Shown: positions 33,759 to 42,541, numbered from the stretch's first letter. The stretch: DNA of 64,000 bases from Chlamydiota bacterium (GCA_012729785.1 JAAYCL010000014.1:1-64000); one strand, 5' to 3'. A program made the numbers and translations. The notes: a model not told the origin generated them from the letters alone.

Positions 33759-34517
33759 ATGAAGATACTGCTCACAAACGACGACGGGATCAACGCGCCC
33801 GGGCTCAACGCCCTTCAGGCGCAGATGAAAAAGCACGGAGAGGTCGCGATCGTCGCGCCCGACAGCGAGCGGAGCGCGGTCGGGCACGCCATCACGACCG
33901 TGGACCCGCTCAGGGTCGTCGAGGTCAAGCGGAACGGTTCCCTCTACGGCCTCGCCGTCTCCGGGACCCCGGCGGACTGCGTGAAGATCGCCGTCAAGTC
34001 GCTCCTCCCCTGGCGTCCCGATCTCGTGATCTCCGGGATCAACCAGGGGCCGAACACGGGGATGAACGTCATCTACTCGGGGACCGTCTCCGCCGCCACG
34101 GAGGCGACGATGCTGGGGATCCCCGCCTTCGCCGTCTCCCTTGACAGCTTCACCGTGCGCGAGTTCGGCCCCGCCGCAGAGTTCGCCGCGCGTCTGGCGG
34201 GGATCGTCGCGCGGAAGGGACTGCCGTCAGGGGTGCTCCTCAACGTGAACATCCCCGTGCTCCCGAGATCGGCGATGCGCGGCGTGCGTGTGACGCGGCA
34301 GGGGATGGCGCGGTTCTCCGAGGAGTTTCACAAGCGGGTGGATCCCCGCGGGCACGCCTACTGGTGGCTCGGGGGGGAGCTGCTCGAGATGCAGGAGGAT
34401 GAGGAGACCGACAGCGCCGCGCTGCGGGCCGGGTTCATCTCGGTGACCCCGCTGCATTTCGACATGACCGCCTACGAGAGCATTGCGGCGATAGGGAAGT
34501 GGAAGCTGAAGCGATGA
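33759..34517 (+). CDS. surE: 5'/3'-nucleotidase SurE
   Basis: A 252-residue metal-dependent phosphatase acting on nucleoside monophosphates and short polyphosphate. It has the N-terminal metal site LLTNDDGINAPG, APDSERSAVGH, SGTPADCVK, and the SGINQGPNTGMNVIYSGTVSAA stretch (described as a region near residues 90-110) that is diagnostic. The ATG at 33,759 directly follows a -10-like box, suggesting a leaderless transcript. The next gene begins 68 bases downstream. Confidence 0.94.
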   Translation: MKILLTNDDGINAPGLNALQAQMKKHGEVAIVAPDSERSAVGHAITTVDPLRVVEVKRNGSLYGLAVSGTPADCVKIAVKSLLPWRPDLVISGINQGPNTGMNVIYSGTVSAATEATMLGIPAFAVSLDSFTVREFGPAAEFAARLAGIVARKGLPSGVLLNVNIPVLPRSAMRGVRVTRQGMARFSEEFHKRVDPRGHAYWWLGGELLEMQEDEETDSAALRAGFISVTPLHFDMTAYESIAAIGKWKLKR

Positions 34518-34585
34518 AGGCCGCGGCCGGCGGCACGCCGCACGGCGGCGGACGCGCGGAGCTGGCGGCAATCGGGAGGAACGGC

Positions 34586-34990
34586 ATGAGCACGAGGAGG
34601 GCGCTGGTTGCGGCGATGGCGGTTGCGTTGCTGGGGGCGGGTGCAGTGGCGCGGGCGGAGGCGGCACGGATCGAGACCGCCGACACCGCGTCGCGGAACG
34701 CGAGCGGCAAATTCGGCCGCGGCATCGTCAACGTCCTGACGGGGTGGGGCGAACTGATCAGATGCCCCTTGGAGATCACGCAGGACCGCGGCCGGCTCCT
34801 CGGATTCACCTGGGGCCCGCTGAAGGGGATCGCGATGACGGTAATCCGGAGCGTGGTGGGCGTCCTGGAGACGGGCCTCTTCTTCTACCCGCTCCCCGGC
34901 AACTACGACCCGATGCTCCAGCCCGAGTTCATCTGGCCCGGCGATATCTTCATCAAGGACGCCGCTCCACCCGCGTCCGCTGTCCGTTGA
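34586..34990 (+). CDS. TIGR04073-like exported protein (exosortase-associated family)
   Basis: 134 residues with a signal peptide (1-24, ending ARAEA). The mature part has KFGRGIVNVLTGWGELIRCP, a GFTWGPLKGIAMTVIRSVVG hydrophobic stretch and FYPLPGNYDPMLQPEF, the pattern of TIGR04073. That family is named for co-occurrence with exosortase systems in several phyla, but no exosortase or PEP-CTERM protein is visible here. GGGAGGAACGGC precedes the ATG. It lies between surE and nfo on one strand. Confidence 0.72.
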   Translation: MSTRRALVAAMAVALLGAGAVARAEAARIETADTASRNASGKFGRGIVNVLTGWGELIRCPLEITQDRGRLLGFTWGPLKGIAMTVIRSVVGVLETGLFFYPLPGNYDPMLQPEFIWPGDIFIKDAAPPASAVR

Positions 34991-35016
34991 CCGGCCGGGG
35001 GGGCGGGCCGCCGCGT

Positions 35017-35952
35017 ATGACGCCATCCGATGCCGCCCCGTGCCGGGGCCCGCTCCTGGGGGCGCACGTCTCCATCGCGGGGGGGGTCGGGCAGGCGCTG
35101 CGCAGCGGCGCGGAACTCCGTTGCGAGGCCGTCCAGATCTTCGTCAAGAGCAACGTCCAGTGGCGCATGCCGCCCCTCCGCCGGGAGGAGCGCGTCGACT
35201 TCCTCTCGGCGCGCCGCAGGCTCGGCATCCTCGTCTTCGCCCACTCCTCCTACCTCATCAACCTCGCCTCCGCCGATGTCCGCGTCCGGAGAAGATCGAT
35301 CGGATCGCTCGGGGCGGAACTGCGGCGCTGCGCGGCGCTCGGTCTCCCGTTCATCGTCCTCCATCCCGGGGCGCACGGAGGCGCGGGGCCGAAGGAGGGG
35401 ATCCGAAAGATCGCCGCGGGGCTCGACGAGGCGCTCGACGCCGCGGGGACCGGGGGGCCGAAGGTGCTCCTCGAAACGACAGCGGGCCAGGGGACGAGCG
35501 TCGGGGGGAGGTTCGAGGAGCTCGCGGAGATCATCGCGGCCTCGCGCCGCGCGGAACGGCTGGGGGTCTGCTTCGACACGTGCCACGTCTTCGCCGCGGG
35601 GTACGACATCCGCACCCCGAACGGCTACGCGCGCACGATGGGGGAGTTCGACCGCCTCGTCGGCCTGCGGCGCCTGGAGGCGTTTCACCTGAACGACTGC
35701 AAAGGGTCGCTCGGCGCGCGCCTCGACCGGCACACGCACATCGGCAGGGGAACAGTCGGCCTCGGGGCGTTCAGGGCGCTCCTGCACGACCGGCGTTTCG
35801 AGGGGTTGCCGATGGTGCTCGAGACGCCGAAGGGCGACGGGATGGCGATGGACCGTCGGAATCTCGCGGTGCTGCGGAAGCTGCGGAAGGCGGGAGGGGG
35901 CCGGAGGCGTGCTCCGCGGCCGGTGCGAAGCCGGGCGAAAGATGCTGAATAA
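35017..35952 (+). CDS. nfo: Endonuclease IV (AP endonuclease)
   Basis: A 311-residue TIM-barrel zinc enzyme that cuts DNA 5' of abasic sites. Metal-binding and core motifs are GAHVSIAGG near the N-terminus, FAHSSYLINLA, VLHPGAHGG, LLETTAGQG, CFDTCHVFAAGYDI and HLNDCKGSLGARLDRHTHIG, the last two given as regions around residues 187-250. ETPKGDG is at the end of the barrel. The last 20 residues are a basic tail, and the TAA stop falls inside a copy of the GGGGTCAG-type repeat, so the repeat probably changed the C-terminus. Confidence 0.9.
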   Translation: MTPSDAAPCRGPLLGAHVSIAGGVGQALRSGAELRCEAVQIFVKSNVQWRMPPLRREERVDFLSARRRLGILVFAHSSYLINLASADVRVRRRSIGSLGAELRRCAALGLPFIVLHPGAHGGAGPKEGIRKIAAGLDEALDAAGTGGPKVLLETTAGQGTSVGGRFEELAEIIAASRRAERLGVCFDTCHVFAAGYDIRTPNGYARTMGEFDRLVGLRRLEAFHLNDCKGSLGARLDRHTHIGRGTVGLGAFRALLHDRRFEGLPMVLETPKGDGMAMDRRNLAVLRKLRKAGGGRRRAPRPVRSRAKDAE

Positions 35953-35964
35953 GAACCTGACCCC
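35948..35964 (-). repeat. Single end of the GGGGTCAG repeat family
   Basis: On the minus strand it reads GGGGTCAGGTTCTTATT, one change from the corresponding positions of the right arm of the 98-bp element at 11,963-12,060. It overlaps the nfo stop codon. Confidence 0.5.
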
Positions 35965-36002
35965 GACGTCGGCGCCGGGTTGCCCGCGGCGGGCGCGGGT
36001 GC

Positions 36003-36008
36003 TATACT
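36003..36008 (+). promoter_or_regulatory. -10 box TATACT before the FmdB-like gene
   Basis: TATACT lies 52 bases before the ATG at 36,061; no clear -35 is seen. Confidence 0.35.
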
Positions 36009-36060
36009 GCAGCCGGTTCAAGGTCTCCGCTCCGCGCGCGTGCGGCCCGGGAGGTGCGGA

Positions 36061-36369
36061 ATGCCGATCTACGAATACTCCTGCGCCCGTTGCGGAAAAC
36101 TGACCGCACTGCTCGAGCGGCGCGGCGCCTGGAATTTCTGGCGGAGGCGTTGCGCCTCCTGCGGCAGCAGGCGGCTGCGGAGGGCCTACTCGACCTTCTC
36201 GACCTCGAAAAAACAGTCGATGGGCGAGTTGCTGAACGAGATGCGGCGTATGGGGCCGGTGAACTTCGTTCCCGCGCCCCCGCCCGGCCTCCAGGGGCCG
36301 CCCCCCGGAGGGTGCCCCTATGCCGCCGGAGGCGGCGGGGAGACGAAAGGGGCCGGGGGGGCGGAGTGA
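36061..36369 (+). CDS. FmdB-family zinc ribbon protein
   Basis: 102 residues. The N-terminal half is the FmdB/CxxC_CXXC_SSSS zinc ribbon: MPIYEYSCARCGK and RRCASCGSRRL supply four cysteines. A SKKQSMGELLNEM helix follows, then a Pro/Gly-rich tail. FmdB was described as a regulator of formamidase genes, but most members are of unknown role. GAGGTGCGGA precedes the ATG. It heads a run of small genes on the same strand. Confidence 0.8.
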   Translation: MPIYEYSCARCGKLTALLERRGAWNFWRRRCASCGSRRLRRAYSTFSTSKKQSMGELLNEMRRMGPVNFVPAPPPGLQGPPPGGCPYAAGGGGETKGAGGAE

Positions 36370-36403
36370 CGCGGCGACGGGGTCGAATCTGGAGGGCGCC
36401 TCC

Positions 36404-36517
36404 GTGACGATGGAATCGGATTTCTGGCAGTATTTCGCCTTCTTCCTCGTGGGCCTTATCGTGCTCTCCATAGTCCTGGCCGCCCTCTGCGCCTACCTGT
36501 TCAAGGACCGCTCCTGA
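36404..36517 (+). CDS. 37-residue single-pass membrane protein
   Basis: A very small protein: an acidic/aromatic N-terminus (MESDFWQYF), one 22-residue hydrophobic helix and a FKDRS tail, giving an N-out or small-subunit-like topology. A GTG at 36,404 with GGAGG 8 bases upstream is the likely start; an ATG at 36,410 is possible. It resembles small accessory subunits of membrane complexes in shape only. The next gene starts 15 bases downstream. Confidence 0.5.
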   Translation: MTMESDFWQYFAFFLVGLIVLSIVLAALCAYLFKDRS

Positions 36518-36532
36518 GGCGGCGAGACGGCG

Positions 36533-36784
36533 ATGCGCATCCTCAAGGGGATCGCCTGGTGGCTCGCGTTCAGCGCCCTCTGCGCGGCGGCGACGCTGGC
36601 CGCGATGCGCCAGGTCGCAGAGCGGAGCGGCAGGGCTGGCCTCTACGCGGCCTGGATGGACGAGATCCGGGACGCATTCGCCGAGGCGAACGGGTTCGCC
36701 GGGGAGCTGTACGAAAAGGCGGCGCTGACGCTGCGGTGTCGCGCGGGCGCGAACGGGGCCGGTGAGGGCGGGAAAGGAACGTGA
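36533..36784 (+). CDS. Small membrane-anchored protein
   Basis: 83 residues. An N-terminal hydrophobic segment (about 6-24) is a signal anchor or uncleaved signal. The rest is an amphipathic, acidic helix region (WMDEIRDAFAEANGF) and a Gly-rich end. No family is recognised. It sits between two other very small envelope proteins on the same strand, suggesting a joint operon. Confidence 0.5.
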   Translation: MRILKGIAWWLAFSALCAAATLAAMRQVAERSGRAGLYAAWMDEIRDAFAEANGFAGELYEKAALTLRCRAGANGAGEGGKGT

Positions 36785-36858
36785 AGCGACGCGGGCAGGC
36801 GCCGGATTCGGTGAAACGGGGCGGATCGATCACACGGATGTTGTCAGGGAGGTGGAAT

Positions 36859-37044
36859 ATGAGAAGGATCGCGTGCGCGGTGATGGCGATGGCGGCGGCG
36901 TGCGCCGCGGGGTGCGTGGACGTGAACCTGGGCCAGGCGAGCAAGGATTGGGCCGAGGTGGGCAAGGGGTTCGCCGACGCCTACAAGTCGCAGGGCGGCG
37001 TGGACGTCACAGTGCCGCAACAGCCGCCCGCCGACGTGCAGTAG
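36859..37044 (+). CDS. Small lipoprotein
   Basis: 61 residues. The signal peptide ends in an ACAAGC lipobox (Cys 19), so the mature protein is about 43 residues: VDVNLGQASKDWAEVGKGF and a Pro-rich tail. GGGAGGTGGAAT precedes the ATG. It closes the small-protein run, and a long-stem hairpin follows 36 bases after the stop. Confidence 0.6.
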   Translation: MRRIACAVMAMAAACAAGCVDVNLGQASKDWAEVGKGFADAYKSQGGVDVTVPQQPPADVQ

Positions 37045-37080
37045 CACACGCCGCGGGCGCCCAGTCCGGCGCCGATGCGG

Positions 37081-37117
37081 AAGGCCTCTATCCGCCCGAG
37101 GGGCGGATAGAGGCCTT
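37081..37117. terminator. Bidirectional hairpin with perfect 17-bp stem
   Basis: AAGGCCTCTATCCGCCC (37,081-37,097), a GAG loop, and its exact reverse complement (37,101-37,117) lie between convergent genes. No long U-run follows, but the stem is strong enough to stop transcription from both sides. Confidence 0.7.
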
Positions 37118-37153
37118 GTCTGTCGCGCGCGAAGGCGGCGCCTGCGGCGTCCG

Positions 37154-37825
37154 CTAGTCGGCGAAGTTGGTGACGATATCCTTGGTGATGGCGGACTTCA
37201 GGTTCTGCAGGACCAGCGGCGTCAGGCTGTGGCGGATGAAGTTCTTGTTGAGTTGCCGCTCGGTGCGCTCCTCCCAGATGCTGAAGTTCCGGTAGGCGAC
37301 CGCCTGCACCCTCCGGTTGAGCAGCACCCGTCCGGTCTTGATCTCCCGTATCCGGTAGACGACCTCCGCCGCGCCCTGCCAGGTCTGCGCCTTGATGTTG
37401 AACGAGATCGGGAAGATGATGTAGGTGAGGGCGACCGGGACCCCCATCGAGTTCCACCCCTCGAAGCGGCAGAGCGACTCGTTCAGCTCGCCCTCCATCA
37501 GCAGATTCGCCTTGGCGGCGAGCGCCTTCTCCTCGACGTCCCGAGGCGTGGCGTCCTTGTCGATCGGCAGCGTGATGACGTCCATGAACGCCTTGTTCCG
37601 CTCGATCTCGTCCTGGATCACCTCGCGCAGCTCGTCGACGCCGATGAAGAGCGGGTAGCGCGCGAAGCTCTTGTCCTGGAATATGCCGATGGCGAGGCTG
37701 TGGCCGAACGGCTTCTCGGGGGGGGCGTAGAAGGCGAGGGGCGGGGGTGGCGTGTTCATCCCCCCGCCGCAGCCGAGGAGGAGACCGAGGAGCAGGAGCT
37801 GCACAGACACGAGGATTCTTTTCAC
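37154..37825 (-). CDS. Lipoprotein, unknown function
   Basis: 223 residues from a GTG at 37,825 with GGAGGCGGTC upstream. The signal peptide ends in a LLLGC lipobox, followed by a Gly/Pro linker. The mature protein has FAVG-like strands (GHSLAIGIFQDKSF), VDELREVIQDEIERN, and RIREIKTGRVLLNR, reminiscent of small outer-membrane assembly lipoproteins that bind a partner through a TolB-N or LptE-like fold; this is only a resemblance. No operon partner is seen. Confidence 0.6.
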   Translation of the reverse strand: MKRILVSVQLLLLGLLLGCGGGMNTPPPPLAFYAPPEKPFGHSLAIGIFQDKSFARYPLFIGVDELREVIQDEIERNKAFMDVITLPIDKDATPRDVEEKALAAKANLLMEGELNESLCRFEGWNSMGVPVALTYIIFPISFNIKAQTWQGAAEVVYRIREIKTGRVLLNRRVQAVAYRNFSIWEERTERQLNKNFIRHSLTPLVLQNLKSAITKDIVTNFAD

Positions 37826-37898
37826 GCGACCGCCTCCTTGTGGCGCGCCGGGATCCCGCGGGCGCCGGTTCCGGATTGCGCGCCCGCACCGCACACGG

Positions 37899-37904
37899 TA
37901 TCAT
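37899..37904 (+). promoter_or_regulatory. -10-like TATCAT placed for a leaderless transcript
   Basis: TATCAT ends 6 bases before the ATG at 37,911. There is no room for a Shine-Dalgarno after the expected start site. Confidence 0.4.
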
Positions 37905-37910
37905 ACGCCC

Positions 37911-39620
37911 ATGCCGATTGCCACGCTAAAACGCCTCCTCCCGCGCATCTGCATCCCGGCCGCCGTCGCCGCGGCGGGCGTCGTCTTCCTCGCTTACCCG
38001 AGGAGGCAGGTTCCGTCGATGCTCCGTCTCGTGCCCCGCGAGGGGCTCGCCGTGTGCGTCCGCGCGCGGGGGCTCGGGCAGATCTGGCGGCGCTGCGCCC
38101 GTTCGGAATTCGGCCGCATGGTCGCACGGGGGGAGATCTTCCCCCTCGACGAGCTCCGCGCCGCCGACGAGGAGTTCCGGGAGGAGTGGGAGGATCTCGA
38201 CACCTCGCAATGGTCCGAGATCGCCGGGCGCGACTGCGTCTTCGTGCTGTACGCGGGGGGGGCGGGAACGCCGCCCCGGGCCGCCCTCTGGGCGCGGGTC
38301 GGCTTCAAAGCGCGCCTGCTCCATCTCTGGGAAAGGGGGCGCGCGGCCGTATGCTTCTGGCGGGCGGGGAGAATCCAGACACGGCGTGTGGGGACCCTCA
38401 CCGTCAATTCGGTGCTGGATCGGAAGCGGGGGACGGTCGACGCCAGCTACGTCCTCGCCGGCGATCTCGGGATCGCGACGACGGGGGACGGGGAACGGTT
38501 CTGGGAGCGCGTCGCCGCCCTGGCGCAGGGGGGCGGCGCGCCCGCGCGGGGGGCGGAGGGGGTGATCGCCGAGGTGCGGGCGCCGGGCCGCGGGAAGGCG
38601 CAGGGGGCCTTCTTCGCGGACGCCGCCGCGCTGCGGCAGCTCGCGGGCGCGCGGATCGACAAATCCGGCCGGGTCGTGTGCGAGGAGGGGGGGGCCTTCT
38701 CCGCACGCGCCGCCGCGCGCGAGGCGCTGGCGGGGTGGACGACGATGTCGGGTTCGTTCACGCTCGGCGAACGCACGACCCTGGAGGCGCGCATCGGGCG
38801 TCCCGGCGGCGGCTCGGCGAAACCGCTTTCCGCGGACCCGCTCCTGCCCGCCGCGGCGCGCGGCGGGATACTGTACGCGGCGGGCCGATGGAACCCGCGG
38901 GACCTTCTCGACCGGGCGCGCCGAAGCTGGGACGGCGGCGAGGTTCGGTTCGAGAAGAAGGGAGGGGCGGCGACGTTTCCCGCGGCGCACTTCTCGATGC
39001 GATGGCTCGGAGATGACTGGTCGTTGTTGCTCTACCTCGACGGGCGGGGGATGCTGCACGCCGCCGCGTCGGCTGCGGTGGGCGATCGCACACTCGCCCG
39101 CGCGCGGTTGAGGCGCTTCCTGGAGCTCGCCGACGGCGCGGAGTTGTTCCTGGCCGACGGGCGCGGCGGCGGATGGGCGCCGGTGAGCGGCGCGCTGGAG
39201 GTGGAGGAGGAGAAGGCGGACCGGGGACTCCGCTGGCGCCTCAGCCCCGGCGCGCCCCTGGAGTATCTCTACGCCCCGGTCGTCCTCCTGCGCGACGGCC
39301 GTCTCGTCGTCGCCACCGCCGATCCGCCGGGCCTGGGCGCCGCCGTTCCCCTTTCCGCGAACGCGGGAGGGACGGGACGCTTCCTCCTGCGGGGGGGCGA
39401 GATGGAGCGCGCCGCCGCCTCGCTGCGGCAGATCCTCGCGATCGCCGGGGCGTTCGTCGAGAAAGAGGCCGATCGGGAGCGGATCGACGGGGCGCGCCGC
39501 GCGCTCGGGGCGCTGGCGTGGCTTGCGCCGCTGCGGGAGGTCAGGGCAACCGCGTCCGACGAGAAGGGGGGGACGCGGCTCTCCGTCATCGCGGAGATCG
39601 GGGATATCCGGGGGCGGTGA
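37911..39620 (+). CDS. Large membrane-anchored protein, DUF3352-like, unknown function
   Basis: 569 residues. One N-terminal anchor (about 10-29) is followed by a large extracytoplasmic domain starting VPREGLAVCVRARGL, a pattern seen in DUF3352-type proteins where a P-x-D/G-L-A segment opens repeated lobes of about 250 residues. Two lobes appear to be present, the second starting near SMRWLGDDWSLLLYLDG. The family has no known biochemical role. The start codon directly follows a -10-like box. It converges on the M16 pair 33 bases beyond its stop. Confidence 0.5.
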   Translation: MPIATLKRLLPRICIPAAVAAAGVVFLAYPRRQVPSMLRLVPREGLAVCVRARGLGQIWRRCARSEFGRMVARGEIFPLDELRAADEEFREEWEDLDTSQWSEIAGRDCVFVLYAGGAGTPPRAALWARVGFKARLLHLWERGRAAVCFWRAGRIQTRRVGTLTVNSVLDRKRGTVDASYVLAGDLGIATTGDGERFWERVAALAQGGGAPARGAEGVIAEVRAPGRGKAQGAFFADAAALRQLAGARIDKSGRVVCEEGGAFSARAAAREALAGWTTMSGSFTLGERTTLEARIGRPGGGSAKPLSADPLLPAAARGGILYAAGRWNPRDLLDRARRSWDGGEVRFEKKGGAATFPAAHFSMRWLGDDWSLLLYLDGRGMLHAAASAAVGDRTLARARLRRFLELADGAELFLADGRGGGWAPVSGALEVEEEKADRGLRWRLSPGAPLEYLYAPVVLLRDGRLVVATADPPGLGAAVPLSANAGGTGRFLLRGGEMERAAASLRQILAIAGAFVEKEADRERIDGARRALGALAWLAPLREVRATASDEKGGTRLSVIAEIGDIRGR

Positions 39621-39653
39621 GGGGGAGCGGCGCCTGAAGGGTCCGGCGCCGCC

Positions 39654-41063
39654 TCAGCGCGGGACCAGGGGGCGCAGGGGGCCGAACCGCTCGAGGGCGG
39701 GGGGGAGGGCTTCGCCGTCGCCGAGGGCGAGGATCGTCGCGGCGCCGGGGCGCAGGTGCGCCTGCGCCGCGCGACGCACGTCCTCGCGGGTCACCGCCGC
39801 GACCTTTTCGGGCCAGGTCTTCAGATAGTCCCGCGGCAGCCCTGCGAATTCGATGCCGATCATCTGCTCCACCACCTGCGACGGGCTTGTGAAGTTGAAG
39901 ACGAAGCTGTTCAGGCGCGAATCCTTCGCGCGCCGGAGCTCCTGGTCCGTCACCGGTTCCGTGCGGATCCTCTCCATCTCCTCCAACAGTATGTCGAGCG
40001 CCCGCGCCGCCGTGTTCTCCTTCGTCTGGCACGACGCGTAGAACAGCCCCGCCCGCACCGCCGGGGTGAAACGGGATCCCGCGCTGTAGGCGAGTCCCTC
40101 CGCGGTCCGGACGCGTTCCAGTATCCTCGACGAGAAGACCCCTCCCCCGAGTATCTCGTTCATCACCATCACCGGGAAGTAGTCCGGGTCGTCGCGCGGG
40201 ATTCCCGCGTGCCCGACGAGGAGGTGCGCCTGCTCGGTGGGCCTGCGCACGAGGAAGACGAGGCGCTCCTCCCGCCCCTCCACGGGGGGTGGCGGGGCGG
40301 GGGCGGGGGATCGCGCCGGGCCGAAGGCGTCGTTGAGGGTCTTCACGAGCGTCTCCCGGTCGAACTCCCCCGCGGCGCCGAAGATCATCCCCGAGGGGTT
40401 GAAGCGCGCACGGTGGAAGGCGACGAGGTCGCCGCGCCCGATCCGGTCCATCGAGCTGGGCTCGCCGATGACCGGGTGCGCGTACGGGTGCGCGCCGTAG
40501 ACGAGGCGGCGGAACTCGCGGGCGGCGGTCTGCCCCGGCTCGTCGTTCCAGCGGCGTATCGCCTCGCGGACCTGGTCCTTGCGGAGGTCGATCTTCTCCG
40601 GGGAGAAGGCGGGGCGCAGCAGCAGGTCGAGCGCGATGCCGAGGGCCTCTTCCGTGTCGCGGGAGAGGCAGGAGAGCGCACACGCCGCCCCGTCGTGGTC
40701 CGCGGCGGCGGAGAGCTCCGCCCCGAGGTACTCCAGACGGCGGTCCACCTCGTCGGCGTCCATCCCGGCGCTCCCCCCGGTGCGGATCAGCTCGGCGACG
40801 AGGGCCGCGAGCCCCTCCTTGCCCTCCGGGTCGAACGCGGAGCCGGCGCGCGCCATCGCGTGGAAACTGAAGAGGGGGAGGCGCGCGTCGCTGAACAGGT
40901 AGAGCGGGGCGCCGCAGTCGAGGACGACCCGTTCCGCCTCCGGGGGCGAGAAACGAAGCGGGGGGAACGCCATTTCGGCCGGGTGGACGGGGCCCCGCCG
41001 GGCGCCGCAGCCCGCGGCGGAGAGCGCGAAGACGAGGAGCAGCGCGGCGGCCCAATGCGTCAC
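39654..41063 (-). CDS. M16 peptidase-like protein without the zinc site (partner subunit)
   Basis: 469 residues with a lipoprotein-type signal (LSAAGC, Cys 19). Both M16 halves are present, but the place where the HxxEH motif should stand reads GKEGLAALVAEL, so it cannot bind zinc. The second half has FLVRRPTEQAHLLVGH and RTAEGLAYSAGS, the R/Y substrate-binding pair of the non-catalytic M16B subunit. The start is a GTG overlapping the stop of the active homologue (GTGA), so the pair is coupled. A heterodimeric protease on the outer side of a membrane is likely. Confidence 0.85.
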   Translation of the reverse strand: MTHWAAALLLVFALSAAGCGARRGPVHPAEMAFPPLRFSPPEAERVVLDCGAPLYLFSDARLPLFSFHAMARAGSAFDPEGKEGLAALVAELIRTGGSAGMDADEVDRRLEYLGAELSAAADHDGAACALSCLSRDTEEALGIALDLLLRPAFSPEKIDLRKDQVREAIRRWNDEPGQTAAREFRRLVYGAHPYAHPVIGEPSSMDRIGRGDLVAFHRARFNPSGMIFGAAGEFDRETLVKTLNDAFGPARSPAPAPPPPVEGREERLVFLVRRPTEQAHLLVGHAGIPRDDPDYFPVMVMNEILGGGVFSSRILERVRTAEGLAYSAGSRFTPAVRAGLFYASCQTKENTAARALDILLEEMERIRTEPVTDQELRRAKDSRLNSFVFNFTSPSQVVEQMIGIEFAGLPRDYLKTWPEKVAAVTREDVRRAAQAHLRPGAATILALGDGEALPPALERFGPLRPLVPR

Positions 41064-42541
41064 GGGATGAGGACGGTGGTGCACTTTTCCTCCGTGAGAT
41101 AGTTGCGCGCCACGCGGACGAGGTCGTTTGGCGTGACCGCCCTGATCCTCGGGATATAGCGGTTCACGTAGTCCCAGCGGTCGATCGCGGCGTAGGTGCC
41201 TATGGCGGAGGCGATCTCCGCGGTGGATTCGAGGCCGCGGACGAAATCCGCCTCGATCGAGTTCCGAGCCTTGGCGAGCTCCCAGTCGCTCACCGGCTCC
41301 TGCGCGAGCAGGCGCAGCTCCCCGCGGATCGCCTCGGCGGCCTCCTCCGCCGTACGGGGGCTCCGGGGGATCGCGTGGACGACGAACAGGTACGGGTACC
41401 GCGAGGGGGGAGAGGAGGCGGAGACGGAGACCGCGACCCGCTTCTCCTGGACGAGGCGCCGGTGAAGGCGCGAGCTGCGGCCGGAGGAGAGGATGTTCTC
41501 CAGGACGTTCAGGGCGATGTCGTCGTCGGACTCCGCCGCGGGCTTCTGAAAGGCGAGGGCGACGCGCGGCGAGGCGTCGAGCGAGAGACGCGCCTGGCGC
41601 GGACCGCGTTGCGGCGGCTCGCGGGTGACGACCGGCGGCGGGGGCGGCTGCGCGGGGATCGGGCCGAAGTAGCGCTCCGCGAGGGCGACGACCTCGTTTC
41701 GGTCTACGTCGCCCGCGACGGCGACGATCGCGTTGTTGGGGGCGTAGTAACGCCGGTACCAGGCCTCGACCTCCGCACGCGGGATGCGCTCGATGTCGGA
41801 CCTCCATCCGATGATCGGCCACCGGTACGGGTGCGCGATCAGGGCGGTCGCGAAGAGCTGCTCCCAGAACGCCCCCCCCGGGCTGTCGTCCACGGTGAGG
41901 CGCCGCTCCTCGAGGACCACCTGCCGCTCGCGGTGGAACTCCCTGAAGACCGCGTTGGCCATCCGGTCGGACTCAAGCGCCATCCAGAGCTCCAAGCGGT
42001 TCGCCGGCAGACTGCAGTAGTACTGTGTCCGGTCCTTGCCGGTGCCGGCGTTCAGCCCCTCGGCCCCGGCGGCCATGTAGATCTTCCAGAGTTCGTTGCG
42101 CACCGTCAGCTCGCCGGCGCGGCGCTCCGCCTCCTCCAGCTCCTTCCGGAGCCGCGCCGTCTCCCCCGCCGCGCCGCCTCCGCGTTCCATCGCGGCGACC
42201 GCGTCGTGGAGCTCTTCGATCTTGGCGAGAAGGGGCTCTTCCGCCTCCCAGTCCCTCGTCCCGACCGTGCGCGTCCCCTTGAACATCATATGCTCGAGGA
42301 GATGGGTGATGCCGGTCTTCCCCGGCTCCTCGTTCACTGAGCCCACGCGGTAGAAGACGGAACAGGAGACGACGGGGGCCTGGCGGTGCTCGACGACGAG
42401 AAGGAGGAGGCCGTTGGAGAGGCGGTGCTCGGCGGCGTCCACGCCGAGTGGGGACTCCGCCGCCGCCCGGCCGGGCGAAACCAGGGCCAGGAGCGTTGCC
42501 GCGAGGAGCCGCCCGATGCGGATGGATGGGGAGGATCCCAT
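41060..42541 (-). CDS. M16 family zinc peptidase (catalytic subunit)
   Basis: 493 residues. A signal peptide (1-27) is followed by the active-site motif HLLEH in GITHLLEHMMFKGT. A long charged insertion follows (EEPLLAKIEELHDAVAAMERGG region), then the third ligand region near LEERRLTVDD. The C-terminal half carries the usual YYAPNNAIVAVAGD strand. The ATG at 42,541 is chosen because it starts the signal peptide. It is coupled to the inactive partner that follows. The substrates are unknown; relatives degrade peptides in the periplasm. Confidence 0.88.
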   Translation of the reverse strand: MGSSPSIRIGRLLAATLLALVSPGRAAAESPLGVDAAEHRLSNGLLLLVVEHRQAPVVSCSVFYRVGSVNEEPGKTGITHLLEHMMFKGTRTVGTRDWEAEEPLLAKIEELHDAVAAMERGGGAAGETARLRKELEEAERRAGELTVRNELWKIYMAAGAEGLNAGTGKDRTQYYCSLPANRLELWMALESDRMANAVFREFHRERQVVLEERRLTVDDSPGGAFWEQLFATALIAHPYRWPIIGWRSDIERIPRAEVEAWYRRYYAPNNAIVAVAGDVDRNEVVALAERYFGPIPAQPPPPPVVTREPPQRGPRQARLSLDASPRVALAFQKPAAESDDDIALNVLENILSSGRSSRLHRRLVQEKRVAVSVSASSPPSRYPYLFVVHAIPRSPRTAEEAAEAIRGELRLLAQEPVSDWELAKARNSIEADFVRGLESTAEIASAIGTYAAIDRWDYVNRYIPRIRAVTPNDLVRVARNYLTEEKCTTVLIP

